From assembly GCF_949987515.2 (NCBI RefSeq), contig NC_082687.1:18646148-18710147 (forward strand): a stretch of DNA of 64,000 nt, written 5' to 3'. This DNA is from Delphinus delphis (lineage: Eukaryota; Chordata; Mammalia; Artiodactyla; Delphinidae). Shown here in pieces: positions 35,405-46,130 of this stretch (position 1 is its first letter; each line of letters opens with the position of its first letter). Position numbers and translations under genes: made by a program. Below the pieces are notes generated by a model. That model was not told where the DNA came from. It saw only the letters and a program-made list of their open reading frames with translations, and ran no database searches.

Positions 35405-36164
35405 AATAGTATCTATGGGATATGGTAAATTTTACAACATTTTGGCTAATTTTATCCCACTACTAAAACAAATCTCCAGATTTCCAGAGTTATCTTCCTG
35501 TGTAGCTCTTTTTTCTGGTATTCCTGCAAGTTCTAGCTATTTTTTGGCCTCCCTTGTTTCCAGTTCTATCTCCTCAACTTTGGAAGACTGATGGCTCTGC
35601 CCGAGGTCCCCTCCCTGTGCTGTGACCCAGAAAATTACTCAAATTCGTTGGGTGGAGGAAACACAGTGCTCACTCCATGTGTTTCTTGTCACTCAGGAGT
35701 CACTCTCCTTTTGTTGCTGATGTCCAATGCCTGTAAAACTGCTCTTTTGTACAGTTTGTCAGGTTTATTTTAGTTGCATGTGGTGTGAGGGTAAATCAAG
35801 TCCCTGTTATTCTATCCTTGCCATCTTTTCTTACATATATTTTCAGTTCTGTAGAAATGTAATTTAATTCCACTTTTCTCAAACAGGCTCATTAACAAGT
35901 TCACAAGAGTTCAGCAGGTGAAAAAACTAAAGGCTTACTTTTTTTCCAAGTTGCAGATTCTAAGTAATAACTTATAAGCATGATCTAGGACAGGTCAGAA
36001 TAATACTATTCTTCATCAAGTCTTTAGTGTCCATGTAATTAAGTTTCAAACTAAACATTGTAAAGTGTACAATAATCCCTGCTTTCTATGGAGTTAAATA
36101 AAAAGATTCATTTTGCAACATCTCTATTCAAATTTAGATAACCGAAAGTTGAACAATCAACTAG

Positions 36165-36275
36165 TCTACTTCCTTGTTTTACAAATAAAGTGAGACTTAT
36201 GAAAATTAAGTGACCAGAGTAACACAGCTGGTTATTGGCAGAGCTGGGAAAGAATCCCAATACGAATTTCCACTG
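36165..36275 (-). repeat. MIR SINE fragment, reverse orientation
   Basis: Complement MIR core: 'ttttacaaataaagtgagac', 'aattaagtgaccagagtaacacagctgg', 'ttggcagagctgggaaagaatccca'. Confidence 0.7.
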
Positions 36276-36369
36276 TGAGTGATTTCTCACTCTACAGAAA
36301 TACTCTTTTCACTCTAATTATGTCCGTGCTGTGTACTAGTGGGCTGCACATCTCCCTGGGTAAGATGTT

Positions 36370-36850
36370 GAGTACATATGTCAGGGTCCCGACAGGAAGC
36401 AGCTAGAACTAAAAGAGTTTTAGAGAACTAAAAGAGTTTGATTACAGAGATTCTAATAAAGAGGATATTTACAGAGGTGTAGACAAGGTTAAGAAAACCA
36501 ACAGGATGTGATGACTGCAACTGTGGGCATCCCATAGCACTCCTAGGACTATGGGGCTATAAAAAAAAAAGAAAAAGAAAAAATCTGCAGCAAGAGCTAT
36601 AGCCATCGAAGAAAAGCCATATAACAGCATCTGGGGAGGCGGAGAAACACAACCATCTCCTGCCAAGAAGAGAAAAGGAGAATACATACTCAACTTCTCT
36701 CTCAATCTTGTCAGTGTTTCCTTCTGGCCAAACCCAGCAGAAGCCCCAGGAGAAAGGAGTCCATACAGGTTACCTCTTGGGTCATGGAGTAGAGAAGAGA
36801 AAAACCAGACAGTTGATCTGGAGAAGCAAGGGGAAGACACAGTGCACCAA
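36370..36850. repeat. Ancient interspersed repeat, family not assigned
   Basis: I recognise the order 'tgtcagggtcccgacaggaa', 'gaggatatttacagaggtgtagacaaggtt', 'gagaagcaaggggaagacacagtgcacc' as a dispersed mammalian repeat but cannot name it. The left half contains a direct duplication of 'gaactaaaagagttt'. The 123-codon minus-strand frame at 36469-36840 lies inside it and is interrupted by a poly-Phe run from an A tract; not a gene. Confidence 0.35.
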
Positions 36851-38639
36851 ATTTTCTTTTACATAAGCATTTGAAAAGAATTTGTGATCACAGAGATGTC
36901 AAGGAGATGGAAAATACCAATCAGTCATTTGGGGACAGACAAAACTGTTTTGGAAACCATCTCTACTTAGAATATTTTCAAAAGTTCTTTACCTTAATTC
37001 TCCTGTTACAATTTTTTTTCTTTTTTACTACAAAAGAAATGTCTGTCAGTAAGTTTTCATTAAGAAGATATAACTAGTGAAGTAAAATGACAACAGGAGG
37101 CAATACATATTTGTGTTCCTGAGAGACCTAACATTTTTCCACATTCACCAGAAGGACCTTTTTAATTGATTAAAAAGCGTCTTTCTTGATGGAATTAATA
37201 ATTGATTCTGAGTGTCCTGATTGAGCACTCAGAACAACTTACTAAGTTTCGTCATTCAGGTCTACAAATATCACTGTCATATTGGTTTGAAATCACAGGT
37301 TGAGGAAATATAATCTGCGCAAATGACGAAGTCAGTCATTGACTTGGTTTACTCCGATCAAAACCAATTTGTGGCATCCAGAAGGTTATAGGGTGGAACC
37401 ATTTACTTTTCCTACCTGTTCTCAGGAACACTTAAAACTTGGTATCAATCCTCTATCGTTTCAGATTACAGAGCAGTTAGTACCCTCAGGTTTTTCAAAA
37501 TAAAGTTGCAGAAATTTCACATAAACATCTCCTGTGTTAATTGCTTACCCCTCAGAGGCTTTTTAAATGGCTGTATCATGGTGAATTATGCTGGCAAAAG
37601 AAAGATGGTTCATTTATAAAGTTCATATAAATGATGCATTGGGAAAGGGTTTTTTGTTCCGGTTGATAAAAGTTAATCAAATGCAAGATGGCATAGAGCA
37701 ATTCAGCATAAATCTTCCACAGAGCACTGCTTACATCTCCCATCTCCCAGGTAGGAAGAACATTTATCTGACTATTTCTAAACTGTCCCTGTAAATCTCT
37801 GATTAAGAGAACCAAATCAAAGTAGCTGGCTAATGGCTTGTTTTTCAAAACTCTTCTAGTAAATATATTATAAATGGCAACTCTTCAATAGCCTAAAAAC
37901 AGAGACATTTACAACTTAAGTGAGAACCACAAATGAGTTAAAGGGGGAAGAGGGAAAGGATTTGCCTTAAATGCAGTTTTCTCTTGATACCAGAGAACCT
38001 GCCACAAAGCAGAGAAACATAGCAAGGTCAGGTTCTCTAACACTCTCAAGCCACTAGATTTCTGTTCTGTTGAGAACTAGGCTGAATATCAGATTCACTA
38101 GTGTTGGTGTTTAGAAATTCAATGGCAGAAAAGAAATATTTTATTATGAATTGCAGATACTGTCCAAAGTCTGTGACTAAGCACTGATGTCAAAAGGAAC
38201 TTTCTTCCTCTGTGTATAAACCTCAAAGGAAAATTAAGCTCTGATTTGAGGTAGCTTCACTAAAAGGGAGCAAAAGACTCCTCTTTGAAGACAGTACTAT
38301 CCACCTCTACAAACCAGTTTTTGCCTCAGACAAGATGGCTTTGGCTGTGCGTCTGTGCCAGACCACATGATGCCAAATTATTAAAGTTTTAAAAACTACT
38401 CAGTGTTTTGACATAATGTGTGCCCTTTCATATATGACAGTTGAAAATGCTCATGATGTTCAGAGAAAAATTAAGATATCTACTTCTTAGCATTTCTTTT
38501 ATGATTAGAAATTTATACGACTACTGCTTATCTCGATGCCTGGGAATCAAGACCTATTTGTCCACTTCCCTTTTCTCTCTCCCTTATTCACATGCTGCGT
38601 CCAAATATTCTGAATGCATTTGTTTATTATAGTAGCTAC
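36851..38639. other. Unique sequence, no gene seen
   Basis: No repeat family recognised; open frames are at most 90 codons, with the 90- and 68-codon frames at 37576-37848 opposed on both strands. Confidence 0.45.
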
Positions 38640-38870
38640 CACTTATCGAAGGTTTGCTATGTGCTTAGGATTTCTCATCTATGATCATATGATCATTAAG
38701 CCATACCACCAGTCTGGGCTAGCTACCACTCATTCTATTGGTGAGTAAACCAAGATTCAGAGAGTTAAGTACCTAACTGAGGTCATACTATCTGTGACTG
38801 GTCCACAGACTGAACCCAATTTTATCTAAATTTGAGACCCATGTTCTTTCCATTTCTTTTTTCTCATTAA
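38640..38870 (-). repeat. MIR SINE, reverse orientation
   Basis: 'acttatcgaaggtttgctatgtgctta', then 'attggtgagtaaaccaagattcagagag', 'taactgaggtcatactatct', 'actgaacccaattttatct' follow the complement of MIR from its 3' end to its head. Confidence 0.65.
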
Positions 38871-39069
38871 GTTGGTAACGGTACTAGGTGTTAGGATTTC
38901 TGATTCTGCATGTAACAAAATGCACTAATTAAAAATTCTCACCTAGAAGACTGAAACTTAGGGAGATCGATCAACGGTCTTTTTTTGAAAACTTGAAAAT
39001 TTCACAAGGATTGTAATACCCCATCAGACCATCTACTTTTTTCCTTAGGTCTGATGAAATAGACTATGT

Positions 39070-39327
39070 AGCATTGACAAATATACACTACCAAATGTAA
39101 AATAGATAGCTAGTGGGAAGCAGCCGCATAGCACAGGGAGATCAGCTCGATGGTTTGTGACCACCTAGAGGGGTGGGATAGGGAGGGTGGGAGGGAGGCT
39201 CAAGAGGGAGGGGGTATGGGGATATACGTACACACGTAGCTGATTCACTTCGTTATACAGCAGAAACTAACACAACATTGTAAAGCAATTATACTCCAAT
39301 AAAGATGTAAAAAACAAACAAAAAAAA
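39070..39327 (+). mobile_element. 5'-truncated L1 3' end (young type)
   Basis: Well preserved 3' UTR: 'atatacactaccaaatgtaa', 'gcatagcacagggagatcag', the G-rich 'ggtgggatagggagggtggg' tract, 'tagctgattcacttcgttat', 'caattatactccaataaag' and an A-rich tail. It closely matches the copies at 47.75-47.98 and 16.1 kb. No clear target duplication found. Confidence 0.93.
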
Positions 39328-40239
39328 TCCCTACTCTGTGGATTCAAACAGGATGGTCCCAGTATGTAACTCTAGATGAAGCAAAGGTGTTCTTACCCAA
39401 GGCACAGTTCCACTCAACCATGGCAATTGTTTGTTTGTTTAATGTGAAAGTAAAAGTTAACAAAACATTAAATCCTCTTAGCACTTGCACTTCATTTTTT
39501 TAAAGCGCAGGCTTCTTTGCATGTAATTTACTCAATTTAAGAAATGGTGCTTGCATTTTGAGGACTAAATACAAAGGAAAGGGGCAAAAGGGTGATGATC
39601 ATGAAAAAGAAATACCTTTATGTTTGCATTGCATGGTTTGACTGCAGGATAAAAAAGCAAATAACATTACTTACCTATCATATTTATAGTAGTTATATGT
39701 ATCTTTGAAAAGCAGGATAACATTTTGCCACTCTTCTCTCTCCCATTGAATTTAATTAAAATGTGATCTTTTCTAAATTGACTGAGTCACTTGGCTCTGC
39801 TGTGTATATTTCAGGCTCCACTGATAAATTCTTTACCAGATTTCCATTTGGGGAGGATTAACCATTTTGCAATCTAATTTTCTTTCAGTAGAATGCCTCT
39901 GGTTCTTTATCAATATTCAGGGGAAATAATTGAGATCTCCAAGAGTCTACTCTCTCCATTCAAACAAACTCTCAAGTTCATCTTCTTGATTACTTCTCCT
40001 TCCCCCCACTTCCACCAGGAAAGTTTGCATATGGACAATTTCTCCTCTGATAGATAAGGATTATATCTCATCCCCCATGAGTCCAGCCTTTGTCACTTAT
40101 GGCTTATTCCAGATTTCATCAGACAAACTCAAATTTCTAAGCCAGAGTTGTAGTCCAAGGGCTTTTTCTCTCGGACAAGACCTGAGCTAATGATTTCAAA
40201 CTTCAATCTCATTGCTTTCAGATGCCTTGACTATTAGTG
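39328..40239. other. Unique sequence, no gene seen
   Basis: High-complexity sequence without repeat signatures; the section 39430-39860 is a second, weaker candidate for conserved non-coding DNA. Confidence 0.4.
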
Positions 40240-40380
40240 TTGGAAAACCTCTAGAGGTCATTTAGGTCAATGCTCTCACTTTTCAAACAATGAAACTGAA
40301 ATTCAGATAGGTAAAATAAAAATATCACAAGTGATTTAATGGCAAAACCTGGACCACAACTCATAATACATATTCAATGA
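40240..40380 (-). repeat. MIR-like fragment, reverse orientation
   Basis: 'tcacttttcaaacaatgaaactgaaattcag' and 'atatcacaagtgatttaatggcaaaacctgg' resemble the complement of MIR's central region; strong decay. Confidence 0.45.
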
Positions 40381-40774
40381 TTTTTCTATGTAATAGGGCT
40401 GCCTCAAACATATGACTTTTATCATCAAAAAATTGTTTGATATTCACTTTTAATTCACTGAGATACACTAACTGAACTAATACGCCTATTTTCATTAGCA
40501 CTAAGACACATTTTCCACTTTTTAGCGCTTCTAACATAAGGATGAGTCTTAAAGAAGCAATGGTATCTTATTGCTGCTGTTAGTCGGGTATCAGTAATGA
40601 TGTTAAGTGTCATTATCTATTCATGTACGATCTTGGTTGATATTCTCATGGTATAACTGGACAACTACAACCCCTTGACATTTGGTTGAAAAAGCTCTTT
40701 AAGAACTTTTGAGGAATTAATATAAGGCTCAGCCATTGAGTTTCATTGACTCTCCCTGGTAAGATCCAGAAAGA

Positions 40775-41880
40775 TCCAGTAAACGCAACCACAAGCAGAA
40801 CTACATTAAACTAAAAAGTTTTGCATAGCAAAGGAAATAATCTACAAAATGAAAAGGCAACATACTGAATGAAAGGAGATATCTGCAAGTCAGATATTGA
40901 ATAAGTAGTTAATATCCAAAATATATAAAGAACTTATACAACTTAATATAAGAAAAAAACAGATTGAAAAATGGGCAGGGAACCTGAATAGACATATTTA
41001 CAAAGAAGGCATACAGATGGTCAACAGGCACATGAAAAGATGCTCAACATCACTAATCATCAGGAAAATGCAAATCAAAACCCCAATAAGATATCACCTC
41101 ACACCTGTCAGAATGGTGATTATCAAAGAAACAAGAAATAACAAATGCTGGTGAGGATTTGGAGCAAAGAGAACCCTTGTGTATTGTTGCTGGGAATGTA
41201 GATTGGTACAACCACTGTGGAAAACGGTGTGAAGGTCCCTCAAAAAACTAAAAATAGAACTACCATATGATCCAGCACTTCCATTTCTGTGTACTTACCT
41301 GAAGAAAACAAAAGCACTAATTCAAAAGATGTATGCACCCTAATGTTCACTGCAATATTATTTACAATAGCCAAGATATGGAAGCAAACTAAGTGTCCAT
41401 CAATAGATGAATGGATAAAGACGATGTGGTACATGTATACAATGGAATATTACTCAGCCATAAAAACGAATGAAATCTTCCTATTTGCAACAATGTGGAT
41501 AGACCCAGAAGGCATTACATGAAGTGAAATAAATGAGAGATAAAGACAAATACTGCATGATTTTATTTATATATGGAATCTAAAAAACAAAATAAATGAA
41601 CAAATATAACAAAACAGAAACATAGATACAGAGAAGAAACAGGTGGTTGCTAGAAGAAAGGGGGGATGGGCAAAATAGGTGACAGGATTAAGAGGTACAA
41701 ACTTCCAGTTATAAAGTAAATAAGTCATAGGGATGTAATGTACAGCATAGGGAATAGAGTCTAATATTGTAATAAATTTGTATGGTGACAGACGGTAAAT
41801 AGAGTTATTGTGGTGATCATTTCATAATGTTTAAAATATTGAATCACTATGTTATCCACTTGAAAACTAGATATAAGATC
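40775..41880 (+). mobile_element. L1 fragment: ORF2 C-terminal end and 3' UTR
   Basis: Landmarks: 'agcaaaggaaataatctaca', 'atccaaaatatataaagaac', 'aatgggcagggaacctgaat', 'aatgcaaatcaaaaccccaa', 'atgatccagcacttccattt', 'gatgaatggataaagacgat', 'caatggaatattactcagcc', and a 3' end near 41880. The 77-codon frame at 41289-41522 is the end of ORF2 (KQTKCPSIDEW...EYYSAI). Confidence 0.93.
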
Positions 41881-42454
41881 ACAGAAGAGACATGAGGAAA
41901 GGAGGACTGCAAGTACCGAGAGAAAACCCAGCCCAACTAGCACAGCACAGTGGATGGCAGGAAAGACGATGAAATGATAGCACCCGTGAGTCAACTGTCA
42001 AGTTTAAAAAGAGTGGTGTCAACAAATTCTGCAGCAAGGAAAATTTCATAGGCAGGCAGGCAGCATCAAGAAGTCTGTCAGCAGATGGAAGATGCTAGAA
42101 TTCCTTCAGGTGGGGAATGCACTACCTAGATGAGGCATAGCAAAATTAAAGCAAATTACATTATTATAAACCCAAATTATAGGTAGCAGGTAGGGTACTG
42201 ACACCCAGGCACACAGAAGGAAACAGGGTTCAGCTTTAAGAATAGGAGTAGAAGGAAGAAAAGAACTTCTGGAATAAGGCAGCTATAAAAACTGGACTAT
42301 AAGGCACTGGAACTGAATATAAAACAGAAAGATTATACTGCCTTCAACGAACCTATCATGTAATGGAAACTACTACCTAATAAGATAAAGTTGTTTAATC
42401 ACTCCAAGGGTCTGTTTCCTTGCCTAACACATGGGGACAGTTATTCCTTCCTCA
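41881..42454. other. Unique sequence, no gene seen
   Basis: No family recognised. Contains a short GGCA repeat near 42051. Confidence 0.4.
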
Positions 42455-42755
42455 CACTAATTCTAAGATATATCGTTAAGTGAAAAGGAAAAACACAAAA
42501 TTATATTTATTCTATGATCAATCCCATTTATATTAAAAATCTGCGTGCCAGTTTCTCTGTGCACATATGTACACACAGTCACACACCAGACCTGGAAGGA
42601 AACACATTCCATGGTTATCAACGGGCACCATGGGGAAGAGAATGGGAGGGATGCTTTCCATTTTATTATAAACAATTCTGTTTCTTTAAATTCTTTAAAT
42701 ATTTCACAATGTGCATGCATTAATGTATTACTTTTCAAAGAAAAAATGTAGTATC
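42455..42755 (+). mobile_element. Old L1 3' UTR fragment
   Basis: 'gttaagtgaaaaggaaaaac', 'atcccatttatattaaaaatctg', 'gaaggaaacacattccatgg', 'ttatcaacgggcaccatggg' and 'caatgtgcatgcattaatgtatta' follow the 3' UTR order of old L1M copies. Confidence 0.55.
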
Positions 42756-43614
42756 TAATTCAGAGGATTATCGCAAGGTTTCTACAAAATAATGTTTGTT
42801 TCTAAAGTGTGTAACACAGAACAGTCAAATAGTTAGACCTCAACAAACGACAGTATTGTTCTTATTGTCACTGTTGTTCCTGTTGTTAGAGGGGGAAAGG
42901 CAAACATCCACAAAATTCATAAGAACACAGCAAAAGGAAAATAAAAGCAAAAGCACAGTTAGGAATATAAACAAGCTATATTTAAACACGACTGCTAAGA
43001 AGACAGTGAAGTGACTGACAGGTGTTAACAGGATGGAGTCCACCTGGAAGGGTTCCACTGGAGATGAAGCAGATTGAACAGAACTCTGAGAGTGGGAGGA
43101 GATGTGGTTTGCCAGCGAAGCATGGCAAGAGAATTATAAAAGTGGGCTGGAATTGCTAAAGATCTAATGCTGCCAACATAGATATCTAAGTCCACTTTCA
43201 GTTTCAGACCATGTCAGAGATGAAGAGACACAGCAGGCAGGGAAAGAGGGTGTATATGGCCCTTCCAGGGGAAAAGCACAAGAAGGGAGAGAAATGTGGA
43301 TGTATTTCTAGAGGTTGTCATCTCTTCCTAAGTGGCCTGGGAAGAACCAGGCCAGCATTGTGGGGGCTCAGCCAATTGGAGATGAGTGCTTCAGTGCCTT
43401 ATACAAAATCCCTGTCACTGGGGCTTTATTTATGTGGAGGTCAAAATATTTCATCCAACTACTCCTCATTTCTATCCTCCTCATGGGTAGCAACCCAGGG
43501 CCATGCTGCCCTTAGCCACCTGTTCATCAGAACTCCACGAGTGCACCTGTGTGGCCTCACTGCCAGTTCTCTCTGCTTCCTCAGAAAGGCTATTCTGGGC
43601 AAGCCTAATATGCT
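42756..43614. other. Unique sequence; unrecognised 151-codon frame
   Basis: The plus-strand frame 43211-43666 (ATG start, 151 codons) has a basic N-terminus and no recognisable domain. Its last codons enter the MLT1 LTR at about 43616 onward, and a 61-codon minus frame opposes it. I read it as chance; its stop within an old LTR argues against a conserved gene. Confidence 0.45.
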
Positions 43615-43721
43615 ATTATGGACTACATGTGTGTGTCCCTTCAAAATTCACATGCAGAAACCCTAACCCCCAGTGGGATGGTAACAGAAGGTGTGCCCTT
43701 TGGGAGGTAATTGGGTCACGT

Positions 43722-44178
43722 ATTAGGGTTCTCCAAAGAAAGAGAAAAAAATAAATTTATTTATTTACAGAAAGAGAGAGAGAGAGACTTATTATAGGAA
43801 TTGGTTCATGAGACTGTGGAAGGCAAGAAGTCCCATGATCCGTCGTCTTAACAATCACGTGAGCCCGTGGTGTAATTCAGTCTGAGTCCAAAGGCCTGAG
43901 TATCAGGAGTATCAACGTCTGAGAAGAGAAGATGGATGTCCCAGCTCAGGCAGTGAATTTTCCTTTTCTCTGCCTTTCTATTATATTCAGGCCCTTAATG
44001 GACTGGATGGCGCCCACCCACACGGGTGAAGGCTATCTTCTTTACTCTCTCTACCGATTCAAACAGTAATCTCTTCCAGAAACATCCTCACAGACAGGCC
44101 AGAAATAATGTTTACCAGACATTCAGGCATCCCTTAACCCAATCAAGTTGACACATAAAATTACCCTTCACAGTTCAG
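43722..44178. repeat. Second interspersed repeat inserted in the MLT1 LTR
   Basis: 'attagggttctccaaagaaa', 'ttattataggaattggttca', 'ggtgtaattcagtctgagtcc', 'cccttaatggactggatggc', 'tcaagttgacacataaaatt' form a known dispersed mammalian repeat order that I cannot name with certainty. It sits between the two halves of the LTR, so it inserted later. Contains an AGAG run near 43771. Confidence 0.6.
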
Positions 44179-44237
44179 GAGGGTGGAACCCTCATGATAA
44201 GATCAGTGTCTTTATAAGAAGAGACACAAAAGAGCTT

Positions 44238-44406
44238 TCTCTCTCTCTGTCTCTCTCTCTGTGTGTCTCTCTCTCTCTCTGTCTCTCTCTCTCTGTCTCT
44301 CTCTGTCTTTCTCTTTCTCTCTCTCTGTCTCTGTCTCTCTCTCTTTCTGTCTCTGTCTCTCTCTGTCTCTGTCTCTCTCTGTCTCCCTCTCTCTGTCTCC
44401 CTCTGC
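44238..44406. repeat. CT/CTCTGT simple repeat expansion
   Basis: About 170 bp of CTCTCT and CTCTGT units inside the LTR. It gives artefactual Ser/Leu-rich (plus) and Arg/Glu-rich (minus) open frames of 70-116 codons at 44148-44498. Confidence 0.97.
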
Positions 44407-44575
44407 TTCTCCCATGTGAGGACACAGCAAGGGACATCCAGTCCTCACCAGATACCAGGTTTGCTTGCTACTTGATTTTTAGACTTCCCAGCCTCTAGGA
44501 CTGTTAGAAATAAATGTTTGTAGTTTAAGCCACTCAGTCTATGGCAACTTGTTAGAGCAGCCTGAGCAGACTAAG

Positions 44576-45524
44576 CCACGTGGTGAGTATGGGTTTTTGC
44601 TTCTGATTATCTACAGAAGTCTTTGCGTTTACACCATCATTCTCAGGACCAGGGATAGGGCTTTGGTGACCTATCACATATGACACCAGAAAAATCACTA
44701 ACAAACTTGTAGCCAAAAGCTCTCTGGTTCTCCTAAGCCTGCTCCAATGTGCTGTTCCCTTTCATCACCAGATGCCTTATTAAGTAGTGAGCTTGTGCAG
44801 CTTATTCACACTTCCTTCCACAGAGCACAGTCTGTGCCACGGGCTTCTCTTCCCCAAACTCTACCATCTTATGCTCATGACTTCCTACTGTGCAATTTCT
44901 GGGTCACTGGCAGCTCTTCCCCTTGTCAGCACACTGAGGTTCTCATGCATCTCAGGGGTGCCCGTTCAGCCAAGGGATCCACACGGCATTCACTCACCAC
45001 CTGGTGCTGGGTGTATTCTTCAGCACATTGAACTCCTGTTGGCCAACAGCAGGCTACACCCATCCCAGGAGGTTTCCCAGTGCTCTCTGAAGCCAGACTT
45101 TGACTTTTTCTACTTCATTGGACCAACTCCCACCAAGCCCTCATTTACGGCTTGAAAGAAGATGAGAAGAAAGGTGGCACAATACCTGTGGGAGCAGGGA
45201 TTCTGTGGTCTCAATCTTAGCTTATGCAAACCAAAACTCACAGCACAACCTCGTGAGGCAGAAAGACGTCAATATCAGGACATTCAACCAAGGCTGGTCA
45301 GAGCTGCTACAGAATAACACAGGAGGGCGTATGCGTGCACCGAGGAGCGACTTACAGAGAAACTTGGGGCATGAAATTGAGTCCCCATGGGTAGAGCTTT
45401 GCTGGGAAGAAAAGGTGTTTAGGCTTCGCTGTAACAGTTCTGTAACACTACATCCTAATTAGCAGAAGTTAGTTCAGAAGTTCACTACTCAACTATCTCA
45501 AGCCTTATGCTGAGGAATGAACCA
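44576..45524. other. Unique sequence, no supported gene
   Basis: Overlapping 94- and 122-codon plus frames (44747-45155) in a CT-rich stretch, and an 85-codon frame at 45205; none resembles a family. Could include an unrecognised old repeat. Confidence 0.4.
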
Positions 45525-45932
45525 TGGGCCCTGTAGGGGTTTGCTCCTGCTGCCATAACACAATACCAGAGGCTGAGAGGCTTAAAGAACAGACATCTAC
45601 CTTCTCACAGTTTTGGAGGCTGGAAGTCCAAAATCAAGGAGCTGGCAACATAGGTTTCATTCTGAGTCCTCTTCTCTTGGATTGCAAGCAACCACCATCC
45701 AGCTACGTGATCCCTTGGCCTCTCTTCGATACATTCATGCAGAGAGGAAGAGAATGAGCTCTCTGGTCACTTCTCAAAAGGATATTAATCCTGTTGGACC
45801 AGGGTCCCAGCTTAATGACCTCATTTATCCCTAATTACTTCCTTAAAGGCTCTGTCTCCAAATGCTACACTGGGCATTAGGGCTTCAGCCTATGAATCTG
45901 GGGAGGGATACAAATATCCAGTCCATAACAGG
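45525..45932 (-). mobile_element. MLT1-type MaLR LTR, reverse orientation
   Basis: Complement of the same LTR family as at 43.6-44.6 kb: 'gtttgctcctgctgccataaca', 'cttctcacagttttggaggctggaagtcc', 'accagggtcccagcttaatgacctcattt', 'ctctgtctccaaatgctacac', 'ggagggatacaaatatccag'. Solitary LTR fossil without coding sequence. Frames of 77 and 73 codons here are chance. Confidence 0.78.
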
Positions 45933-46033
45933 CTTGTAAATAGAATGAGCCTTCCCAGGAACTTATAAGTAACATTTGAGAATACCTAGAGGAAAGTTAG
46001 AACTATGATTTGATTATTAGCATAATATGCGAC

Positions 46034-46130
46034 ATGTTGACCCTTGAGCAAAAGCAGGGGTTACAGAAGCACCAACCCCCTGCACGGTCGAAAATCTGCA
46101 TACAACTTTTACTCCCCCAAAACTTAACTA
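46034..46130 (+). mobile_element. MER2-type DNA transposon end fragment
   Basis: 'tgttgacccttgagcaaaag' resembles the Tigger-group terminal repeat (consensus CAGTTGACCCTTGAACAA), followed by 'accaaccccctgcacggtcg' and 'tactcccccaaaacttaacta', the known order of a MER2 element. It is cut at a TA dinucleotide (46129-46130), exactly where the next element begins. Confidence 0.78.

Larger units (their letters stand above)
33238..35835 (-). mobile_element. Old L1, reverse orientation: ORF2 5' part, ORF1 and 5' region
   Basis: Left to right it gives complements of ORF2 ('gagacttgttttatgaccca', 'tagatgtcaattaggttaag', 'ctgattatcattgtggatat'), then ORF1 ('ttttccctgggtacagaatt', 'gttcattactttgaagatct', 'tgatgagaaatctgctatg', 'gcagccattattctctcaaat', 'tctatttcttcaagttcact') and finally 5' region sequence. 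A Tigger-type element splits it at 34276-34902, and 35241-35404 forms a long inverted repeat. No frame is intact. Confidence 0.85.
43616..44575 (+). mobile_element. MLT1-type MaLR LTR (endogenous retrovirus fossil), interrupted
   Basis: LTR landmarks in order: 'gtgtgtgtcccttcaaaatt' with 'gaaaccctaacccccagtgg', 'tttgggaggtaattgggtca' (left part, to about 43721), then 'gagggtggaaccctcatgat', 'gtctttataagaagagacac', 'catgtgaggacacagcaa', 'agacttcccagcctctagga', the AATAAA-bearing 'gaaataaatgtttgtagttt' and 'ccactcagtctatggcaact'. No viral coding sequence accompanies it. Inserts at 43722-44178 and a CTCTGT expansion at 44240-44405 split it. Confidence 0.82.

Noticed and set aside
39030..39068. 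Inverted repeat CATCAGACC…GGTCTGATG beside the L1 at 39.07 kb, considered as terminator or element end
   Set aside because: Only 9-bp arms with a loop of about 17 nt; no link to the L1 edge and no other element signature.
43211..43666. 151-codon plus-strand frame
   Set aside because: No family resemblance, and its end lies in an old MLT1 LTR; an opposing frame is also open.
44148..44498. Ser/Leu-rich and Arg/Glu-rich open frames up to 116 codons
   Set aside because: Product of the CT/CTCTGT simple repeat read in several frames on both strands.
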